A stretch of 64,000 nucleotides of DNA from Flagellimonas olearia. Its GTDB lineage: Bacteria; Bacteroidota; Bacteroidia; Flavobacteriales; Flavobacteriaceae. Under the pieces are notes generated by a model. The model ran no database searches. It was not told the DNA's origin and worked only from the letters and a program-made list of their open reading frames with translations. Every line of letters begins with the position of its first letter. The stretch's first letter is position 1. Shown here one piece after another: positions 8,205-18,356 of this stretch. Where the stretch lies: NCBI RefSeq assembly GCF_009184425.1, contig NZ_WELG01000001.1:1363870-1427869 (forward strand). The letters run 5' to 3'. Position numbers and translations under genes: made by a program.

Positions 8205-9531
8205 ATGCCGTTACGGCATGGGGAACAAATTCAAATCGCACCAGGCCGTCCTCATCTATTTGGGTAAGCTCCACTTGGTGCAAGGTGTTCACCAATTCAG
8301 GATTCCAAGGCGCCTTGACCTTTACGTAGTTTTCGGTAAATCCGTGAATATATCCGGATTTATTCTCCCCCTCAAACAAAACAGTGCGTACCGTACCCAA
8401 CTGGCTTTCGTAGAATGCCCTCCTTTTTTTTACCGATAACCCCCGAAGCATCTTACTTCGCTTGCTCCTCACTTTTTGGGGCACCACATGGTCCATTTCC
8501 GCCGCCAGGGTATTGTCCCTTTCCGAATAAGTGAACACGTGCAAATAGGAAATATCCAATTCGTTCAGGAAATGATAGGTTTCCAGAAAATGTTCATCCG
8601 TCTCCCCTGGAAATCCAACAATTACATCCACCCCAATACAGGCATGGGGCATGGTCTCCTTAATGCGTTTCACCCGGTCCACATAAAGATTGGACAGGTA
8701 TCTGCGGCGCATCAGTTTTAAGATTTCATCGCTTCCGCTTTGCAGGGGAATATGAAAATGGGGGACGAACGTATCGCTTTGGGACACAAAATCAATCGTC
8801 TCGTTCTTCAATAGGTTGGGCTCAATGGAAGAAATGCGCAAACGATGAATCCCATCAATGGTATCCAAGGCCTTCACCAAATCCAAAAAGGTATGCTCGT
8901 GCTTTTTATTGCCGAATTCCCCCTTGCCATAATCCCCGATGTTGACCCCGGTCAGAACAATCTCCTTGATATCCTTTGAGGCAATTTCGCGGGCATTGTG
9001 TAGCACATTTTCTAAAGTGTCGCTCCGCGATATACCCCTTGCCAAGGGAATGGTGCAATACGTGCATTTGTAGTCGCATCCGTCCTGTACCTTTAAAAAG
9101 GCTCGGGTACGGTCGCCAATGGCATAACTGCCCACATAAAAATCCGCATCCGCTATCTCGCAGGAGTGCACCTCTCCCCTATCATTTTTGGAAAGATCGT
9201 TCAAGTAATCGGTGATCTTGAACTTTTCCGTGGCCCCCAACACCAAATCCACACCATCCACAGCGGCCAACTCTTCGGGTTTCAACTGGGCATAGCATCC
9301 CACGGCGGCCACAAAGGCATCGGGATTGCTCTTCTGGGCCTGCTTTACAATGGTTTTGAACCGCTTATCCGCATTCTCGGTCACCGAGCAGGTATTGATC
9401 ACATAGATGTCCGCTTCCTCGGAAAAATCCACACGCTTAAAATCCTCTTTTTCAAAACTCCGGGCGATTGTGGAAGTCTCGGAAAAGTTGAGCTTGCAGC
9501 CCAAGGTGTAAAAAGCGACTTTTTTGTTCAT
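8203..9531 (-). CDS. mtaB: tRNA t6A37 methylthiotransferase MtaB
   Basis: 442 residues from the ATG at 9529-9531; an upstream in-frame ATG at 9603 would add 24 residues unlike the family, so it is not used. The radical-SAM enzyme adds a methylthio group to N6-threonylcarbamoyladenosine at position 37 of tRNA. Visible motifs: MNKKVAFYTLGCKLN with the first cluster Cys, VINTCSVT, AAVGCYAQ (N-terminal UPF0004 4Fe-4S cluster), CDYKCTYCTIPLARG (radical-SAM CxxxCxxC), and a C-terminal TRAM-like part. The TLGCK-N-NTCSVT pattern favours MtaB over MiaB or RimO. The first codons are duplicated at 11115-11174. Confidence 0.93.
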   Translation of the reverse strand: MNKKVAFYTLGCKLNFSETSTIARSFEKEDFKRVDFSEEADIYVINTCSVTENADKRFKTIVKQAQKSNPDAFVAAVGCYAQLKPEELAAVDGVDLVLGATEKFKITDYLNDLSKNDRGEVHSCEIADADFYVGSYAIGDRTRAFLKVQDGCDYKCTYCTIPLARGISRSDTLENVLHNAREIASKDIKEIVLTGVNIGDYGKGEFGNKKHEHTFLDLVKALDTIDGIHRLRISSIEPNLLKNETIDFVSQSDTFVPHFHIPLQSGSDEILKLMRRRYLSNLYVDRVKRIKETMPHACIGVDVIVGFPGETDEHFLETYHFLNELDISYLHVFTYSERDNTLAAEMDHVVPQKVRSKRSKMLRGLSVKKRRAFYESQLGTVRTVLFEGENKSGYIHGFTENYVKVKAPWNPELVNTLHQVELTQIDEDGLVRFEFVPHAVTA

Positions 9532-9572
9532 TACCAAGCCTTTAATTAAGGGATGCAAAGATAGTGATTTGT
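9515..9572. repeat. Duplicated mtaB start region, copy A (functional)
   Basis: Covers the first 17 bases of mtaB coding sequence and about 40 bases upstream, including TTACCAAGCCTTTAATTAA. A diverged direct copy is at 11115-11174, so the pair brackets the aspartic protease gene 9941-11059. Confidence 0.7.
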
Positions 9573-9940
9573 TGGAAGTTGAACCATGGAGGCCAAGGAC
9601 CAAAAAATATTGGATTCCATATGGTGCCCAACCACTTCAGGTGAATCCGTGCAACCATGGTACAGATGCACGTCCTGCATCTAAAAATCTTGAATCATCA
9701 ACTATGGTCTTGCTTAGAAAACAAATAGGTTTTCCAGCAAAATATCACTAGCACATTGGGAGTTAGTAATTTATTTTATAAGTTTGGCTTATCGAATATT
9801 ATTCTTTCGGTAGCGCACAGCATATCCCCTTTACATACGTTTCACAAGCATCGTGTTCAAGACATAGGAAATTTCCATGGTCTTGATTGAGGCTTGAGTC
9901 TGCCCTATGAGGGCTTTAAAAATCATAAAACTGAAACAGC
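9573..9940. other. Gene-poor stretch before the aspartic protease
   Basis: About 370 bases with no convincing coding region. Apart from the predicted promoter at 9755-9786 and a weak hairpin near 9667-9682 (GATGCA stem), nothing was recognised. The stretch from 9787 to 9940 would be a long untranslated leader. Confidence 0.5.
9755..9786 (+). promoter_or_regulatory. Predicted promoter of the aspartic protease gene
   Basis: ATTG (9755-9758), 20 bases, then TAAGTTTG (9779-9786): a perfect -7 box and one mismatch at -33 against the Bacteroidota consensus. The implied leader of about 150 nt is long. Confidence 0.45.
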
Positions 9941-11059
9941 ATGAAAAAGGTTTTAAAGTATGTGTTGATTGGTCTCGGCTCTTTTTTGTTGATACTGGCA
10001 GCCAATTTTTTCATTGTGAAAAAATTAAATCAAAAGGCCATGGAAATGGCCAATTTCCATCCAAACGAAGATTTGACTGCAATCCCTTATCTGGTGCCTT
10101 CCCGATTTCTGGATGGGGAACGCTTTTTTGCCAAAATCCCTACTATTGGTGGGGACACGATTTTAGGCTTTTGTGATACCGGTGGCGGACTATCAATGTT
10201 GATGCCTGCCAAGAAAGATAATCCTGCAGTAAAACCATTGGTGAAAACTGGAATATTAAAAGGTTTCATGCCCGTTGACTATATTCTGTTCAAGGACATG
10301 GTTCCAGATTTACACTTCCCAAAACCCTCTCCTATGCCAAATTTTGTACTGCGAAAACCTTTTGCACAAATCAAGCAACCCTATTTAGTAATACCACCGG
10401 AAAACGAAGAACTAGGAATGATTACAGAAAAAATGCCTCAAATGGGAGCATTTTTGGGACAAAACTTTTTTGTGGGCAAATCTTGGACCTTCGATTATAT
10501 CACCCAAAAAATTTGGCTTAACACACCTCTCAAAAAAAGTGAGTCCAACAACCCGAATGTCCAGTCCTTGGGATTCAAGAAGAACAGTAAGCATGTTTCT
10601 GTTTACGGACACCCAAGCATGACCATTGAAGTTGCAGGTGGATCCATCGACGTCTTGTTTGATACTGGAGCCTCATTTGTGCTTTCAGAAGATGGGCAAC
10701 GCTTGTTCAACACGTCAAAAGAAACCCTTGGAGGTTCATTCATTGCTGCCTCCATATTTGAAGAGTGGAAGGAAAAGCACCCAGATTGGAAAATCTATCC
10801 AAAGTCCGATCTGTCAAGAGATATCATAGAAGTCCCTTCCATTACCATAGGCGAATATACGGTTGGGCCCGTACTATTTGCCAAACGTCCGGACGAAAAT
10901 TGGTCAGAAGGGATGATCCGTTCAATGGACAAAGTGGTCAAAGGCGCTATTGGAGGTTCTGCACTCCAATATTTTAAAGTAACCATAGATTATAATGCAG
11001 AACTGATTAGGTTTGAACGCCAATCCTCCTCATTTGGAACAATACCAACATCTAACTAA
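9941..11059 (+). CDS. Membrane-anchored aspartic protease with two DTG motifs
   Basis: 372 residues. An N-terminal hydrophobic segment (YVLIGLGSFLLILAANFFIV) is an uncleaved anchor or signal. Two aspartic-protease active-site motifs are present: GFCDTGGGLS near residue 78 and VLFDTGASFVLS near residue 240. The spacing of about 160 residues is that of a two-lobed, pepsin-like single-chain enzyme or a tandem retropepsin domain. The second lobe ends with the hydrophobic-Gly pattern GAIGGSALQYFKVTIDY, typical of bacterial retropepsin-like proteins. The protein should act in the periplasm. It is flanked by direct copies of the mtaB start region, which suggests insertion between mtaB and the gene at 11237. 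Substrate unknown. Confidence 0.75.
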   Translation: MKKVLKYVLIGLGSFLLILAANFFIVKKLNQKAMEMANFHPNEDLTAIPYLVPSRFLDGERFFAKIPTIGGDTILGFCDTGGGLSMLMPAKKDNPAVKPLVKTGILKGFMPVDYILFKDMVPDLHFPKPSPMPNFVLRKPFAQIKQPYLVIPPENEELGMITEKMPQMGAFLGQNFFVGKSWTFDYITQKIWLNTPLKKSESNNPNVQSLGFKKNSKHVSVYGHPSMTIEVAGGSIDVLFDTGASFVLSEDGQRLFNTSKETLGGSFIAASIFEEWKEKHPDWKIYPKSDLSRDIIEVPSITIGEYTVGPVLFAKRPDENWSEGMIRSMDKVVKGAIGGSALQYFKVTIDYNAELIRFERQSSSFGTIPTSN

Positions 11060-11114
11060 AACACAAGTATCCCATAAACAATCACTTACCATTAAAATAC
11101 ATAACCGCTAAAGT

Positions 11115-11174
11115 TGCAACTCTCTTTGTTCATTATCAAGCCTTTAATTAAAGGGTGCAGGACCAGTGATTTGT
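11115..11174. repeat. Duplicated mtaB start region, copy B (relic)
   Basis: Resembles 9515-9572 over about 57 bases, including TTGTTCATTA(C/T)CAAGCC and CCTTTAATTAA. It contains the relic of an mtaB start codon and first three codons (MNK) on the minus strand. No open frame follows. Confidence 0.7.
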
Positions 11175-11236
11175 TTTTTCGCTACCTTTAAGCACACCAT
11201 CAAAGAATCCCATGCAACCTTGTAACCGGTGACCCA

Positions 11237-11629
11237 GTGAACATTTTCTTGAAATACTTCTTGGCATGGTTTCCCATGTTGATTTTGGCCATTCTGAACG
11301 GAACTCTCAGGGAATTTGTATTTAAAAAGTATTTTGATGAACTGGCCGCCCATCAATTGTCCACGGTTACACTCCTTATCCTATTTGCCGCCAGCATGGC
11401 CTTCATGGTGAAAACGTTTCCGCCAGAATCCTCAACACAGGCCCTTTGGCTTGGTCTCTTTTGGATGGTGCTCACCCTTATTTTTGAGTTTGGCTTTGGC
11501 AGGTTACGAGGAAATTCCTGGGAAACACTGTTACATGATTATTACATCTGGAAAGGACGTATATGGGTCCTGATTCCCATCGCCTTGGCCATAGGACCCT
11601 ATCTTTTTTATCGTCTTTTTAAAAATTGA
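11237..11629 (+). CDS. Small integral membrane protein of unknown function
   Basis: 130 residues with four predicted membrane segments (around residues 6-24, 42-60, 66-86 and 106-124). Conserved-looking motif NGTLREFVFKKYFDE lies between the first two and the GFGRLRGNSWETLLHDYY loop before the last. I recognise the type as a conserved hypothetical of Bacteroidota but know no function. It lies right after the relic of the mtaB start, so it was probably the neighbour of mtaB before the protease gene was inserted. Confidence 0.7.
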   Translation: MNIFLKYFLAWFPMLILAILNGTLREFVFKKYFDELAAHQLSTVTLLILFAASMAFMVKTFPPESSTQALWLGLFWMVLTLIFEFGFGRLRGNSWETLLHDYYIWKGRIWVLIPIALAIGPYLFYRLFKN

Positions 11630-11718
11630 TTTATTCAACCACTTTGCTTTTAATTCTTTACAAACATATCATTCCATAAAAATCCATACCTTAAACCCAA
11701 TACTAAAAATCAACCTGT

Positions 11719-13767
11719 ATGAAATTCCGTTTGCTGTTCTTGGGCCTTTCTGTTCTGGCCACCTATTCCTGTAAAAAAGAGGCCTCACCCGCTTCCTTGA
11801 CCCATTTTCAAGGTGATGAAACCTACACTGTCATTGTTGGCGAAAACAAGGTAGGATATCTCAAGACCCACATTTTGGGAGATACCATTCATATTGATTA
11901 TGACTATAAAAACAATGGAAGGGGACCAACCATGAAAGAAACCATCGTGCTCAACGCAGATGGCTTCCCGGTTCACTGGAACATTACCGGAAACACCACT
12001 TTTGGAAATGCTGTTGATGAGGAATACAATCTAGAAGGTCAAAATGCCTCATGGACCGATGCCACAGGCTCAGGGAGTGCAACTACAGAGACCCCAAAAC
12101 TATATGTGAACCAATTTGGAAGTCCGTATGGGGATGCTTTGACAGCCCGGGTACTGCTCCAGGCCCCAGAAAATACATTGGAGGTACTTCCAGCAGGTCA
12201 ACTGACCTTGCAGGAGATGGAAACCTTAAGTGTTCCCAACCCTTCAGGTGAAGGCGAATTGGCCTTGACCTCCTATGCCCTATCCGGCGCAGGGTTGGAC
12301 CCTTCCTATTTTATATTGGATGATGCACAACGTTTCTTTGCCTACATCACCCCTAGATACATTGCCATCCGGGAAGGATATGAGGCCGTGGAAAAAGATA
12401 TGCGGGAACTCTCCGAAAACTATTCCGCCGATCGGTACGAAAACATACAAAAAGAGTTTGCCCACAAGTATGATGGAAAAGTACGCATACGCAATGTCCG
12501 CATTTTTGACCCCGAAGCTTTGGCCCTGACCGAACCGGTTTCTGTGGTGGTTGATGGCGAAAAAATCTCCGCCATTGAGGCGCCTGATGCCCAAGGCAGT
12601 GAGGGTGAGGTTGAAATTGAGGGCAACGGAGGCACCTTGGTGCCCGGCCTTTTTGAAATGCACGCCCATACCGGCGACGACGATGCCCTGTTGAATGTTT
12701 TGGCCGGGGTCACTTCGTTCAGGGATATGGGGAACGATACCGAAGTCCTGAGCAACCTTATTGAAAAAATAGAATCCGGAGTGCTGGCCGGGCCAAGGGT
12801 TACCCGTCTCGGTTTTATTGAAGGAAAAAGCCCCTACAACAGTAACAATGGTATTTTGGTGGAAAGCAAGGAAGAAGCCTTGGCCGCCGTGGACACCTAT
12901 GACAGCTTGGGCTTTTATGGGATAAAACTATACAATAGCATGAATGGGGATTGGGCTCCTGAAATCGTCAAAAAGGCGCATGACAAAGGTATGTTCGTTA
13001 CGGGACACGTACCTGCCTTCTCCAACGCCAATGCCATGCTAAGAGCAGGTTTTGATGAAATGACCCACATTAACCAAACCATGCTGGGTTGGGTATTGGA
13101 GCCGGATGAGGACACCCGTACCCTATTGCGTCTCACCGCCATGAAACGCTTCCCCGAGTTGGATTTGAACAGTCCAAAGGTACAGGAAACCCTGGACCTT
13201 TTTGTGGCCAACAATACCGCCATAGATCCCACCTTGGCCATCCACGAATTGTTGATGCTGTCCCGAAACGGCGAGATTTCTCCCGGCACCAAGGATTTTA
13301 TAGACCATTTGCCCCCCAATGAACAACGTGGCTTTAAAGTCGCCATGGCTCAGATTGCCGATGAAGAAGAAGACAAAGCCTATCGGGAGGCCTATCAAAA
13401 AATCGTGGAGACCATTACCCTTATGAAGAAGAAGGGCATTTTTATAGTCCCTGGGACCGATTTGGGCGGTGCATTCTTCCTGCACCGCGAACTGGAGCTC
13501 TATCAACAATTGGGCTACACTCCTGCTGAATTGCTGAAACTGGCATCCTACGACATGGCCCAATACCTCGGAAAGGACCATCTGGGCAGTATAGCACCCG
13601 GGAAACTGGCCGATTTCTTTTTGGTGCCCGGTAATCCCGCAGAAAACATCAAGGATATCAAGACCATTTCATTGGTATCCAAAGGAGGTACGTTTTACTA
13701 TCCCACAGAAGTGTATCCCGCTTTTGGGATACGGCCTTTTACGGAAAAACCGGGAGTCAAGGAATAA
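11719..13767 (+). CDS. Amidohydrolase-family lipoprotein
   Basis: 682 residues. The N-terminus MKFRLLFLGLSVLATYSCKK has an SPII lipobox (TYSC). Residues about 30-230 form an extra N-terminal domain without a recognised motif. The amidohydrolase barrel follows: metal-binding HxH in LFEMHAHTGDD, GVTSFRDMGND, KLYNSM (possible bridging Lys), GHVPAFSNA and EMTHINQ (metal His residues), and a final GTDLGGAFF Asp. The C-terminal GKDHLGSIAPGKLADFFLV is the usual closing part of the composite beta-sandwich. It is probably an envelope-attached hydrolase of the imidazolonepropionase/prolidase-like type; substrate unknown. The following lipoprotein operon starts 73 bases on, on the same strand. Confidence 0.85.
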   Translation: MKFRLLFLGLSVLATYSCKKEASPASLTHFQGDETYTVIVGENKVGYLKTHILGDTIHIDYDYKNNGRGPTMKETIVLNADGFPVHWNITGNTTFGNAVDEEYNLEGQNASWTDATGSGSATTETPKLYVNQFGSPYGDALTARVLLQAPENTLEVLPAGQLTLQEMETLSVPNPSGEGELALTSYALSGAGLDPSYFILDDAQRFFAYITPRYIAIREGYEAVEKDMRELSENYSADRYENIQKEFAHKYDGKVRIRNVRIFDPEALALTEPVSVVVDGEKISAIEAPDAQGSEGEVEIEGNGGTLVPGLFEMHAHTGDDDALLNVLAGVTSFRDMGNDTEVLSNLIEKIESGVLAGPRVTRLGFIEGKSPYNSNNGILVESKEEALAAVDTYDSLGFYGIKLYNSMNGDWAPEIVKKAHDKGMFVTGHVPAFSNANAMLRAGFDEMTHINQTMLGWVLEPDEDTRTLLRLTAMKRFPELDLNSPKVQETLDLFVANNTAIDPTLAIHELLMLSRNGEISPGTKDFIDHLPPNEQRGFKVAMAQIADEEEDKAYREAYQKIVETITLMKKKGIFIVPGTDLGGAFFLHRELELYQQLGYTPAELLKLASYDMAQYLGKDHLGSIAPGKLADFFLVPGNPAENIKDIKTISLVSKGGTFYYPTEVYPAFGIRPFTEKPGVKE

Positions 13768-13840
13768 ATAACATAGCCCAATTTTCTTCCTTTCATCCAA
13801 AATTTTATTGGTATTATAGTCTTTATCCTAAATTGGTAAT

Positions 13841-15283
13841 ATGATTAAAAAATCCAACCTCACCTTAGGGATCAGCCCCCTCCTTTTCTTTTGTCTTGTA
13901 TTAATAAATGGCTGTTCAAAGGGGGATTCCCCAACAGAAAAAGATCCTATAGGTCAAACCCCTGAGCCTGAGCCTGAGCCTGAGCCAGAATCTGAACCCT
14001 ATTTCACTTTTACCTCATATTGGACTACCGAACAAACCAACGAAATGGACAATTGGATCATTATACATGATTCCAATGGGAATCTATTGGATTACAAATC
14101 TTATGAAGGTGGGGATACGATAGAATTTAGGGCAGAAGATGACGAGCCTTCAGGGAAGATCACCGTTACCATCCTTCAAATTGAACCCTATACCCATTAT
14201 TTTGATGTGGATGGAACCTCCCAATCTTGTGAAGGCACCGAAACCTCCGCCACTACCTATCCGGATATCTCTATTGGCAGCCATTGGGAAAAAGGAAGGT
14301 ATATTCCCTCCAATGTACAAGCCAGTCCAACACCCAACAATTTGGGGGAATTCACCTTGACCTTGACCAATGTTCCGGGTGAATATCCAATTCTAAACAA
14401 TTCGGGGTGGAATTTGGATAATGACAACGCCGGGAATATAACCACTCTCAAATACATAGAGTTCGGGCATAACCATCAAGCTTCATATGATGGAGAGTAC
14501 ACTACGGTAAGTACTGAACAGGTGAAAAACTGGGAGAATACCAGCTATATGATGAGTGTGCTGCATGAAGATGAAGGGTTGAAATACCTCTTCTTCCAAA
14601 ATCCTGAAGCAGGCCATGACCTAACCTTGGATTATGGTAATTTTCAAAGTTTTGATAGTTACTCATACCTACCTGCAATCCCACCAAATGATGACTACAC
14701 AGTTGCCCTTAGGGCGTTTGAGAGTGAAAATAGTTTCAAGACAGATATAGGGTACTTTTGCATCTATATCAATGATGTGAACAATGGTATGCAGATACCC
14801 TTTGGGTATTTGGACCGCTTCACCCATTACCGAAGTGACGTGCGGATTGTGCGGGACAATACCGAGTACCAATACACCTTGTTCGGTCCAAAACCGGACA
14901 TTAATTCCTATCCCGAAAAACCAAATGTAAGCTACACCCTTGAACAAATCAATGGGTTTGATTTGGTTACCGACCTCAATTACATCAGAAGAATTGATCA
15001 CTGGGCGACACCGTGGCCGACCTCTGAGGAATTTTGTCACACGACAAGATGGTCCGTGGTAAGCAATCCACAAAATTACCCTGTGATAAATGAGTTTCCC
15101 GAAGAACTGCTCACCAAGTATCCCGATATGGCTCCTTTGGATGAAATTGAGTATTCTGGATCAATTTTTTATATGAAGGGAAGAGATTATGCCGAACATA
15201 TCCGTTTTGAATTTGATTCCCATTATGACGACACTATACAATATGGCCAAGAAGTTGAAAGCTTTTGGGTAAAAAAAGAATAA
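13841..15283 (+). CDS. Tandem lipoprotein paralogue 1
   Basis: 480 residues. An N-terminal signal peptide ends in a lipobox (INGCSK). A low-complexity Pro-Glu linker (about residues 44-54) encoded by repeated GAGCCT/GAGCCA hexamers joins it to a domain of about 420 residues shared with the next three genes. Shared marks are DNWIIIHDSNGNLLDYK, a TSCEG-like Cys, NTSYMMSVLHEDEGLKYLFF, NNGMQIPFGYLDRFTHY and a C-terminal YDDTIQYG. The fold is probably beta-rich; no enzyme motif is seen and I do not recognise the family. It is the most diverged of the four. Only 14 bases separate it from the next gene. Confidence 0.75.
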   Translation: MIKKSNLTLGISPLLFFCLVLINGCSKGDSPTEKDPIGQTPEPEPEPEPESEPYFTFTSYWTTEQTNEMDNWIIIHDSNGNLLDYKSYEGGDTIEFRAEDDEPSGKITVTILQIEPYTHYFDVDGTSQSCEGTETSATTYPDISIGSHWEKGRYIPSNVQASPTPNNLGEFTLTLTNVPGEYPILNNSGWNLDNDNAGNITTLKYIEFGHNHQASYDGEYTTVSTEQVKNWENTSYMMSVLHEDEGLKYLFFQNPEAGHDLTLDYGNFQSFDSYSYLPAIPPNDDYTVALRAFESENSFKTDIGYFCIYINDVNNGMQIPFGYLDRFTHYRSDVRIVRDNTEYQYTLFGPKPDINSYPEKPNVSYTLEQINGFDLVTDLNYIRRIDHWATPWPTSEEFCHTTRWSVVSNPQNYPVINEFPEELLTKYPDMAPLDEIEYSGSIFYMKGRDYAEHIRFEFDSHYDDTIQYGQEVESFWVKKE

Positions 15284-15297
15284 TCGAAACCTTTACC

Positions 15298-16752
<1,455 letters not shown>

Positions 16753-16766
16753 CTATTTTGATTCGT

Positions 16767-18212
16767 ATGAATAAAAAATCCAACCTCGCCCCAAAAGTTT
16801 TTTTGTTTTTATTTTTAAGTTTGTTTTTGGCCATTGGCTGCTCAAAGGAAGAATCCCCTGTTGAAAAAGAGCCCGTAGGCTCAACTCCGGACCCGGACCC
16901 GGACCCGGAGCCAGAACCGGAGCCAGAGCCGGTGGTCTATTTTACTTTTTTATCCGATGGCACCATTAATACTGCTGATAAAGATCATTGGATAATTATA
17001 TATGATTCCAATGGAAATCTTTTGGACCATAAACCCTATGAAAGTGGGGAGGTTTTGGAGTTTACCGCCTTGGATTCCGACGTAACGGACAAGATCACGG
17101 TTACCCTATTCTCTTACAGAGATAGAACATTGGCTTATATGGAAGGAGACGAACCTGTACAGTGCGAAGGGTCCCATATAGACCTCACCTCATATCCTGA
17201 GGTCTCCAAAGGAAGTAATTGGGTAAATTCATTTTATTCCAGTAGACTGCAAGCCGACCCAGCTCCAAACAACTTGGGACAATTTACTTTGACCCTTGAG
17301 AATATATCCGGCGAATATCCAATACGCAATGATCTTTTCTACAGATCTGGAAATGTCAAGTGGGGCAACTTGTCCACTTTGAGACAATACATTTCGGGAG
17401 GTAGCGGGGTAATGTCATACAATTCTGGATATACGACCATGACAAGCAGGAGAATAAATTGGGCCAACACCTCCTACCTGATGAGCATCTTACATGCTGA
17501 TGAGGGGTTAAAATATACCTTTTTCCAAAACCCTGATGAGGGAAGTGACCTTACCATAAATTATGAGGACTTGCAATCTTTTGATAGCTATGTCTATCTT
17601 CCTACTATTCCGGAAAATGAAAGGTATTTTATACAATTGCTTGGATTTGAAGATGAAACCAGTTTTAAAACCTACAACGGATATTATTGTTTGAGCGTTC
17701 ATGATGACAACAATGGCATACAGATTCCTCTGGGTTTTTTAGACCGTTTTACCCATTACAAGACCTTTCTTGATATTGATTATGGAAATTACGAATACCA
17801 CTATCAATTATTGGGACCTAAACCCAATATCACTTTCTTCCCTGAAAAACCGAGTATTGGCTTCACCCAAGATGATGTAATCAATTTTGACTTTGCAACC
17901 AATGCTGATTACATAAGAAGAACTGACTACTTTGGAGGACGGGAACCGCTGGGCCCGAATAATTGCAGTATTACCGAATGGAGCGTAGAAAGTAATCCAG
18001 AAAACTATCCTATACTATCTCCCCTTCCAGACGAACTGTATACCAAATACCCTGATTTGGTACCTTTTGATGAATTGAAGTATGAATCATCAACCTTATA
18101 TCTCCAAGATAAAGAATATATTGAGTTTCTCCGTGATCAATTTGACCCTACTTATGATCATATCTTGAAGTATGGGGATATCACTGAGTATTTTACCATA
18201 ACACGGGAATAA
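16767..18212 (+). CDS. Tandem lipoprotein paralogue 3
   Basis: 481 residues from ATG 16767. Lipobox AIGCSKE. Its linker mixes Asp-Pro and Glu-Pro (CCGGAC and CCGGAG hexamers). The domain has the family marks DHWIIIYDSNGNLLDHK, QCEGS, NTSYLMSILHADEGLKYTFF, GYYCLSV, NNGIQIPLGFLDRFTHYKTF and NNCSITEW. Both ends are almost identical in DNA to the neighbouring copies, whereas the middle differs. That is the pattern expected if the centre is under diversifying or relaxed selection while ends are homogenised. No known family recognised. Confidence 0.75.
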   Translation: MNKKSNLAPKVFLFLFLSLFLAIGCSKEESPVEKEPVGSTPDPDPDPEPEPEPEPVVYFTFLSDGTINTADKDHWIIIYDSNGNLLDHKPYESGEVLEFTALDSDVTDKITVTLFSYRDRTLAYMEGDEPVQCEGSHIDLTSYPEVSKGSNWVNSFYSSRLQADPAPNNLGQFTLTLENISGEYPIRNDLFYRSGNVKWGNLSTLRQYISGGSGVMSYNSGYTTMTSRRINWANTSYLMSILHADEGLKYTFFQNPDEGSDLTINYEDLQSFDSYVYLPTIPENERYFIQLLGFEDETSFKTYNGYYCLSVHDDNNGIQIPLGFLDRFTHYKTFLDIDYGNYEYHYQLLGPKPNITFFPEKPSIGFTQDDVINFDFATNADYIRRTDYFGGREPLGPNNCSITEWSVESNPENYPILSPLPDELYTKYPDLVPFDELKYESSTLYLQDKEYIEFLRDQFDPTYDHILKYGDITEYFTITRE

Positions 18213-18356
18213 CTATTTTGATTCGTATGAATAAAAAATTCAACCTCGCCCCAAAAGTTTTTTTGCTTTTATTTTTCAGTTTGTTTTTGGCCATTGGCTG
18301 CTCCAAGGAAGAATCTCCTGTTGAAAAAGAGCCCGTGGGCTCAACTCCGGACCCGG
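18099..18356 (+). repeat. 258 bp direct repeat, copy B (paralogue 3/4 junction)
   Basis: Partner of 16639-16896. Recombination between the two would remove or add exactly one paralogue (1460 bp) and leave intact reading frames. Confidence 0.85.

Noticed and set aside
9524-9751. Open frame of 75 codons in the mtaB-protease gap
   Set aside because: It begins inside the mtaB start region, has low-quality composition and no recognisable features.
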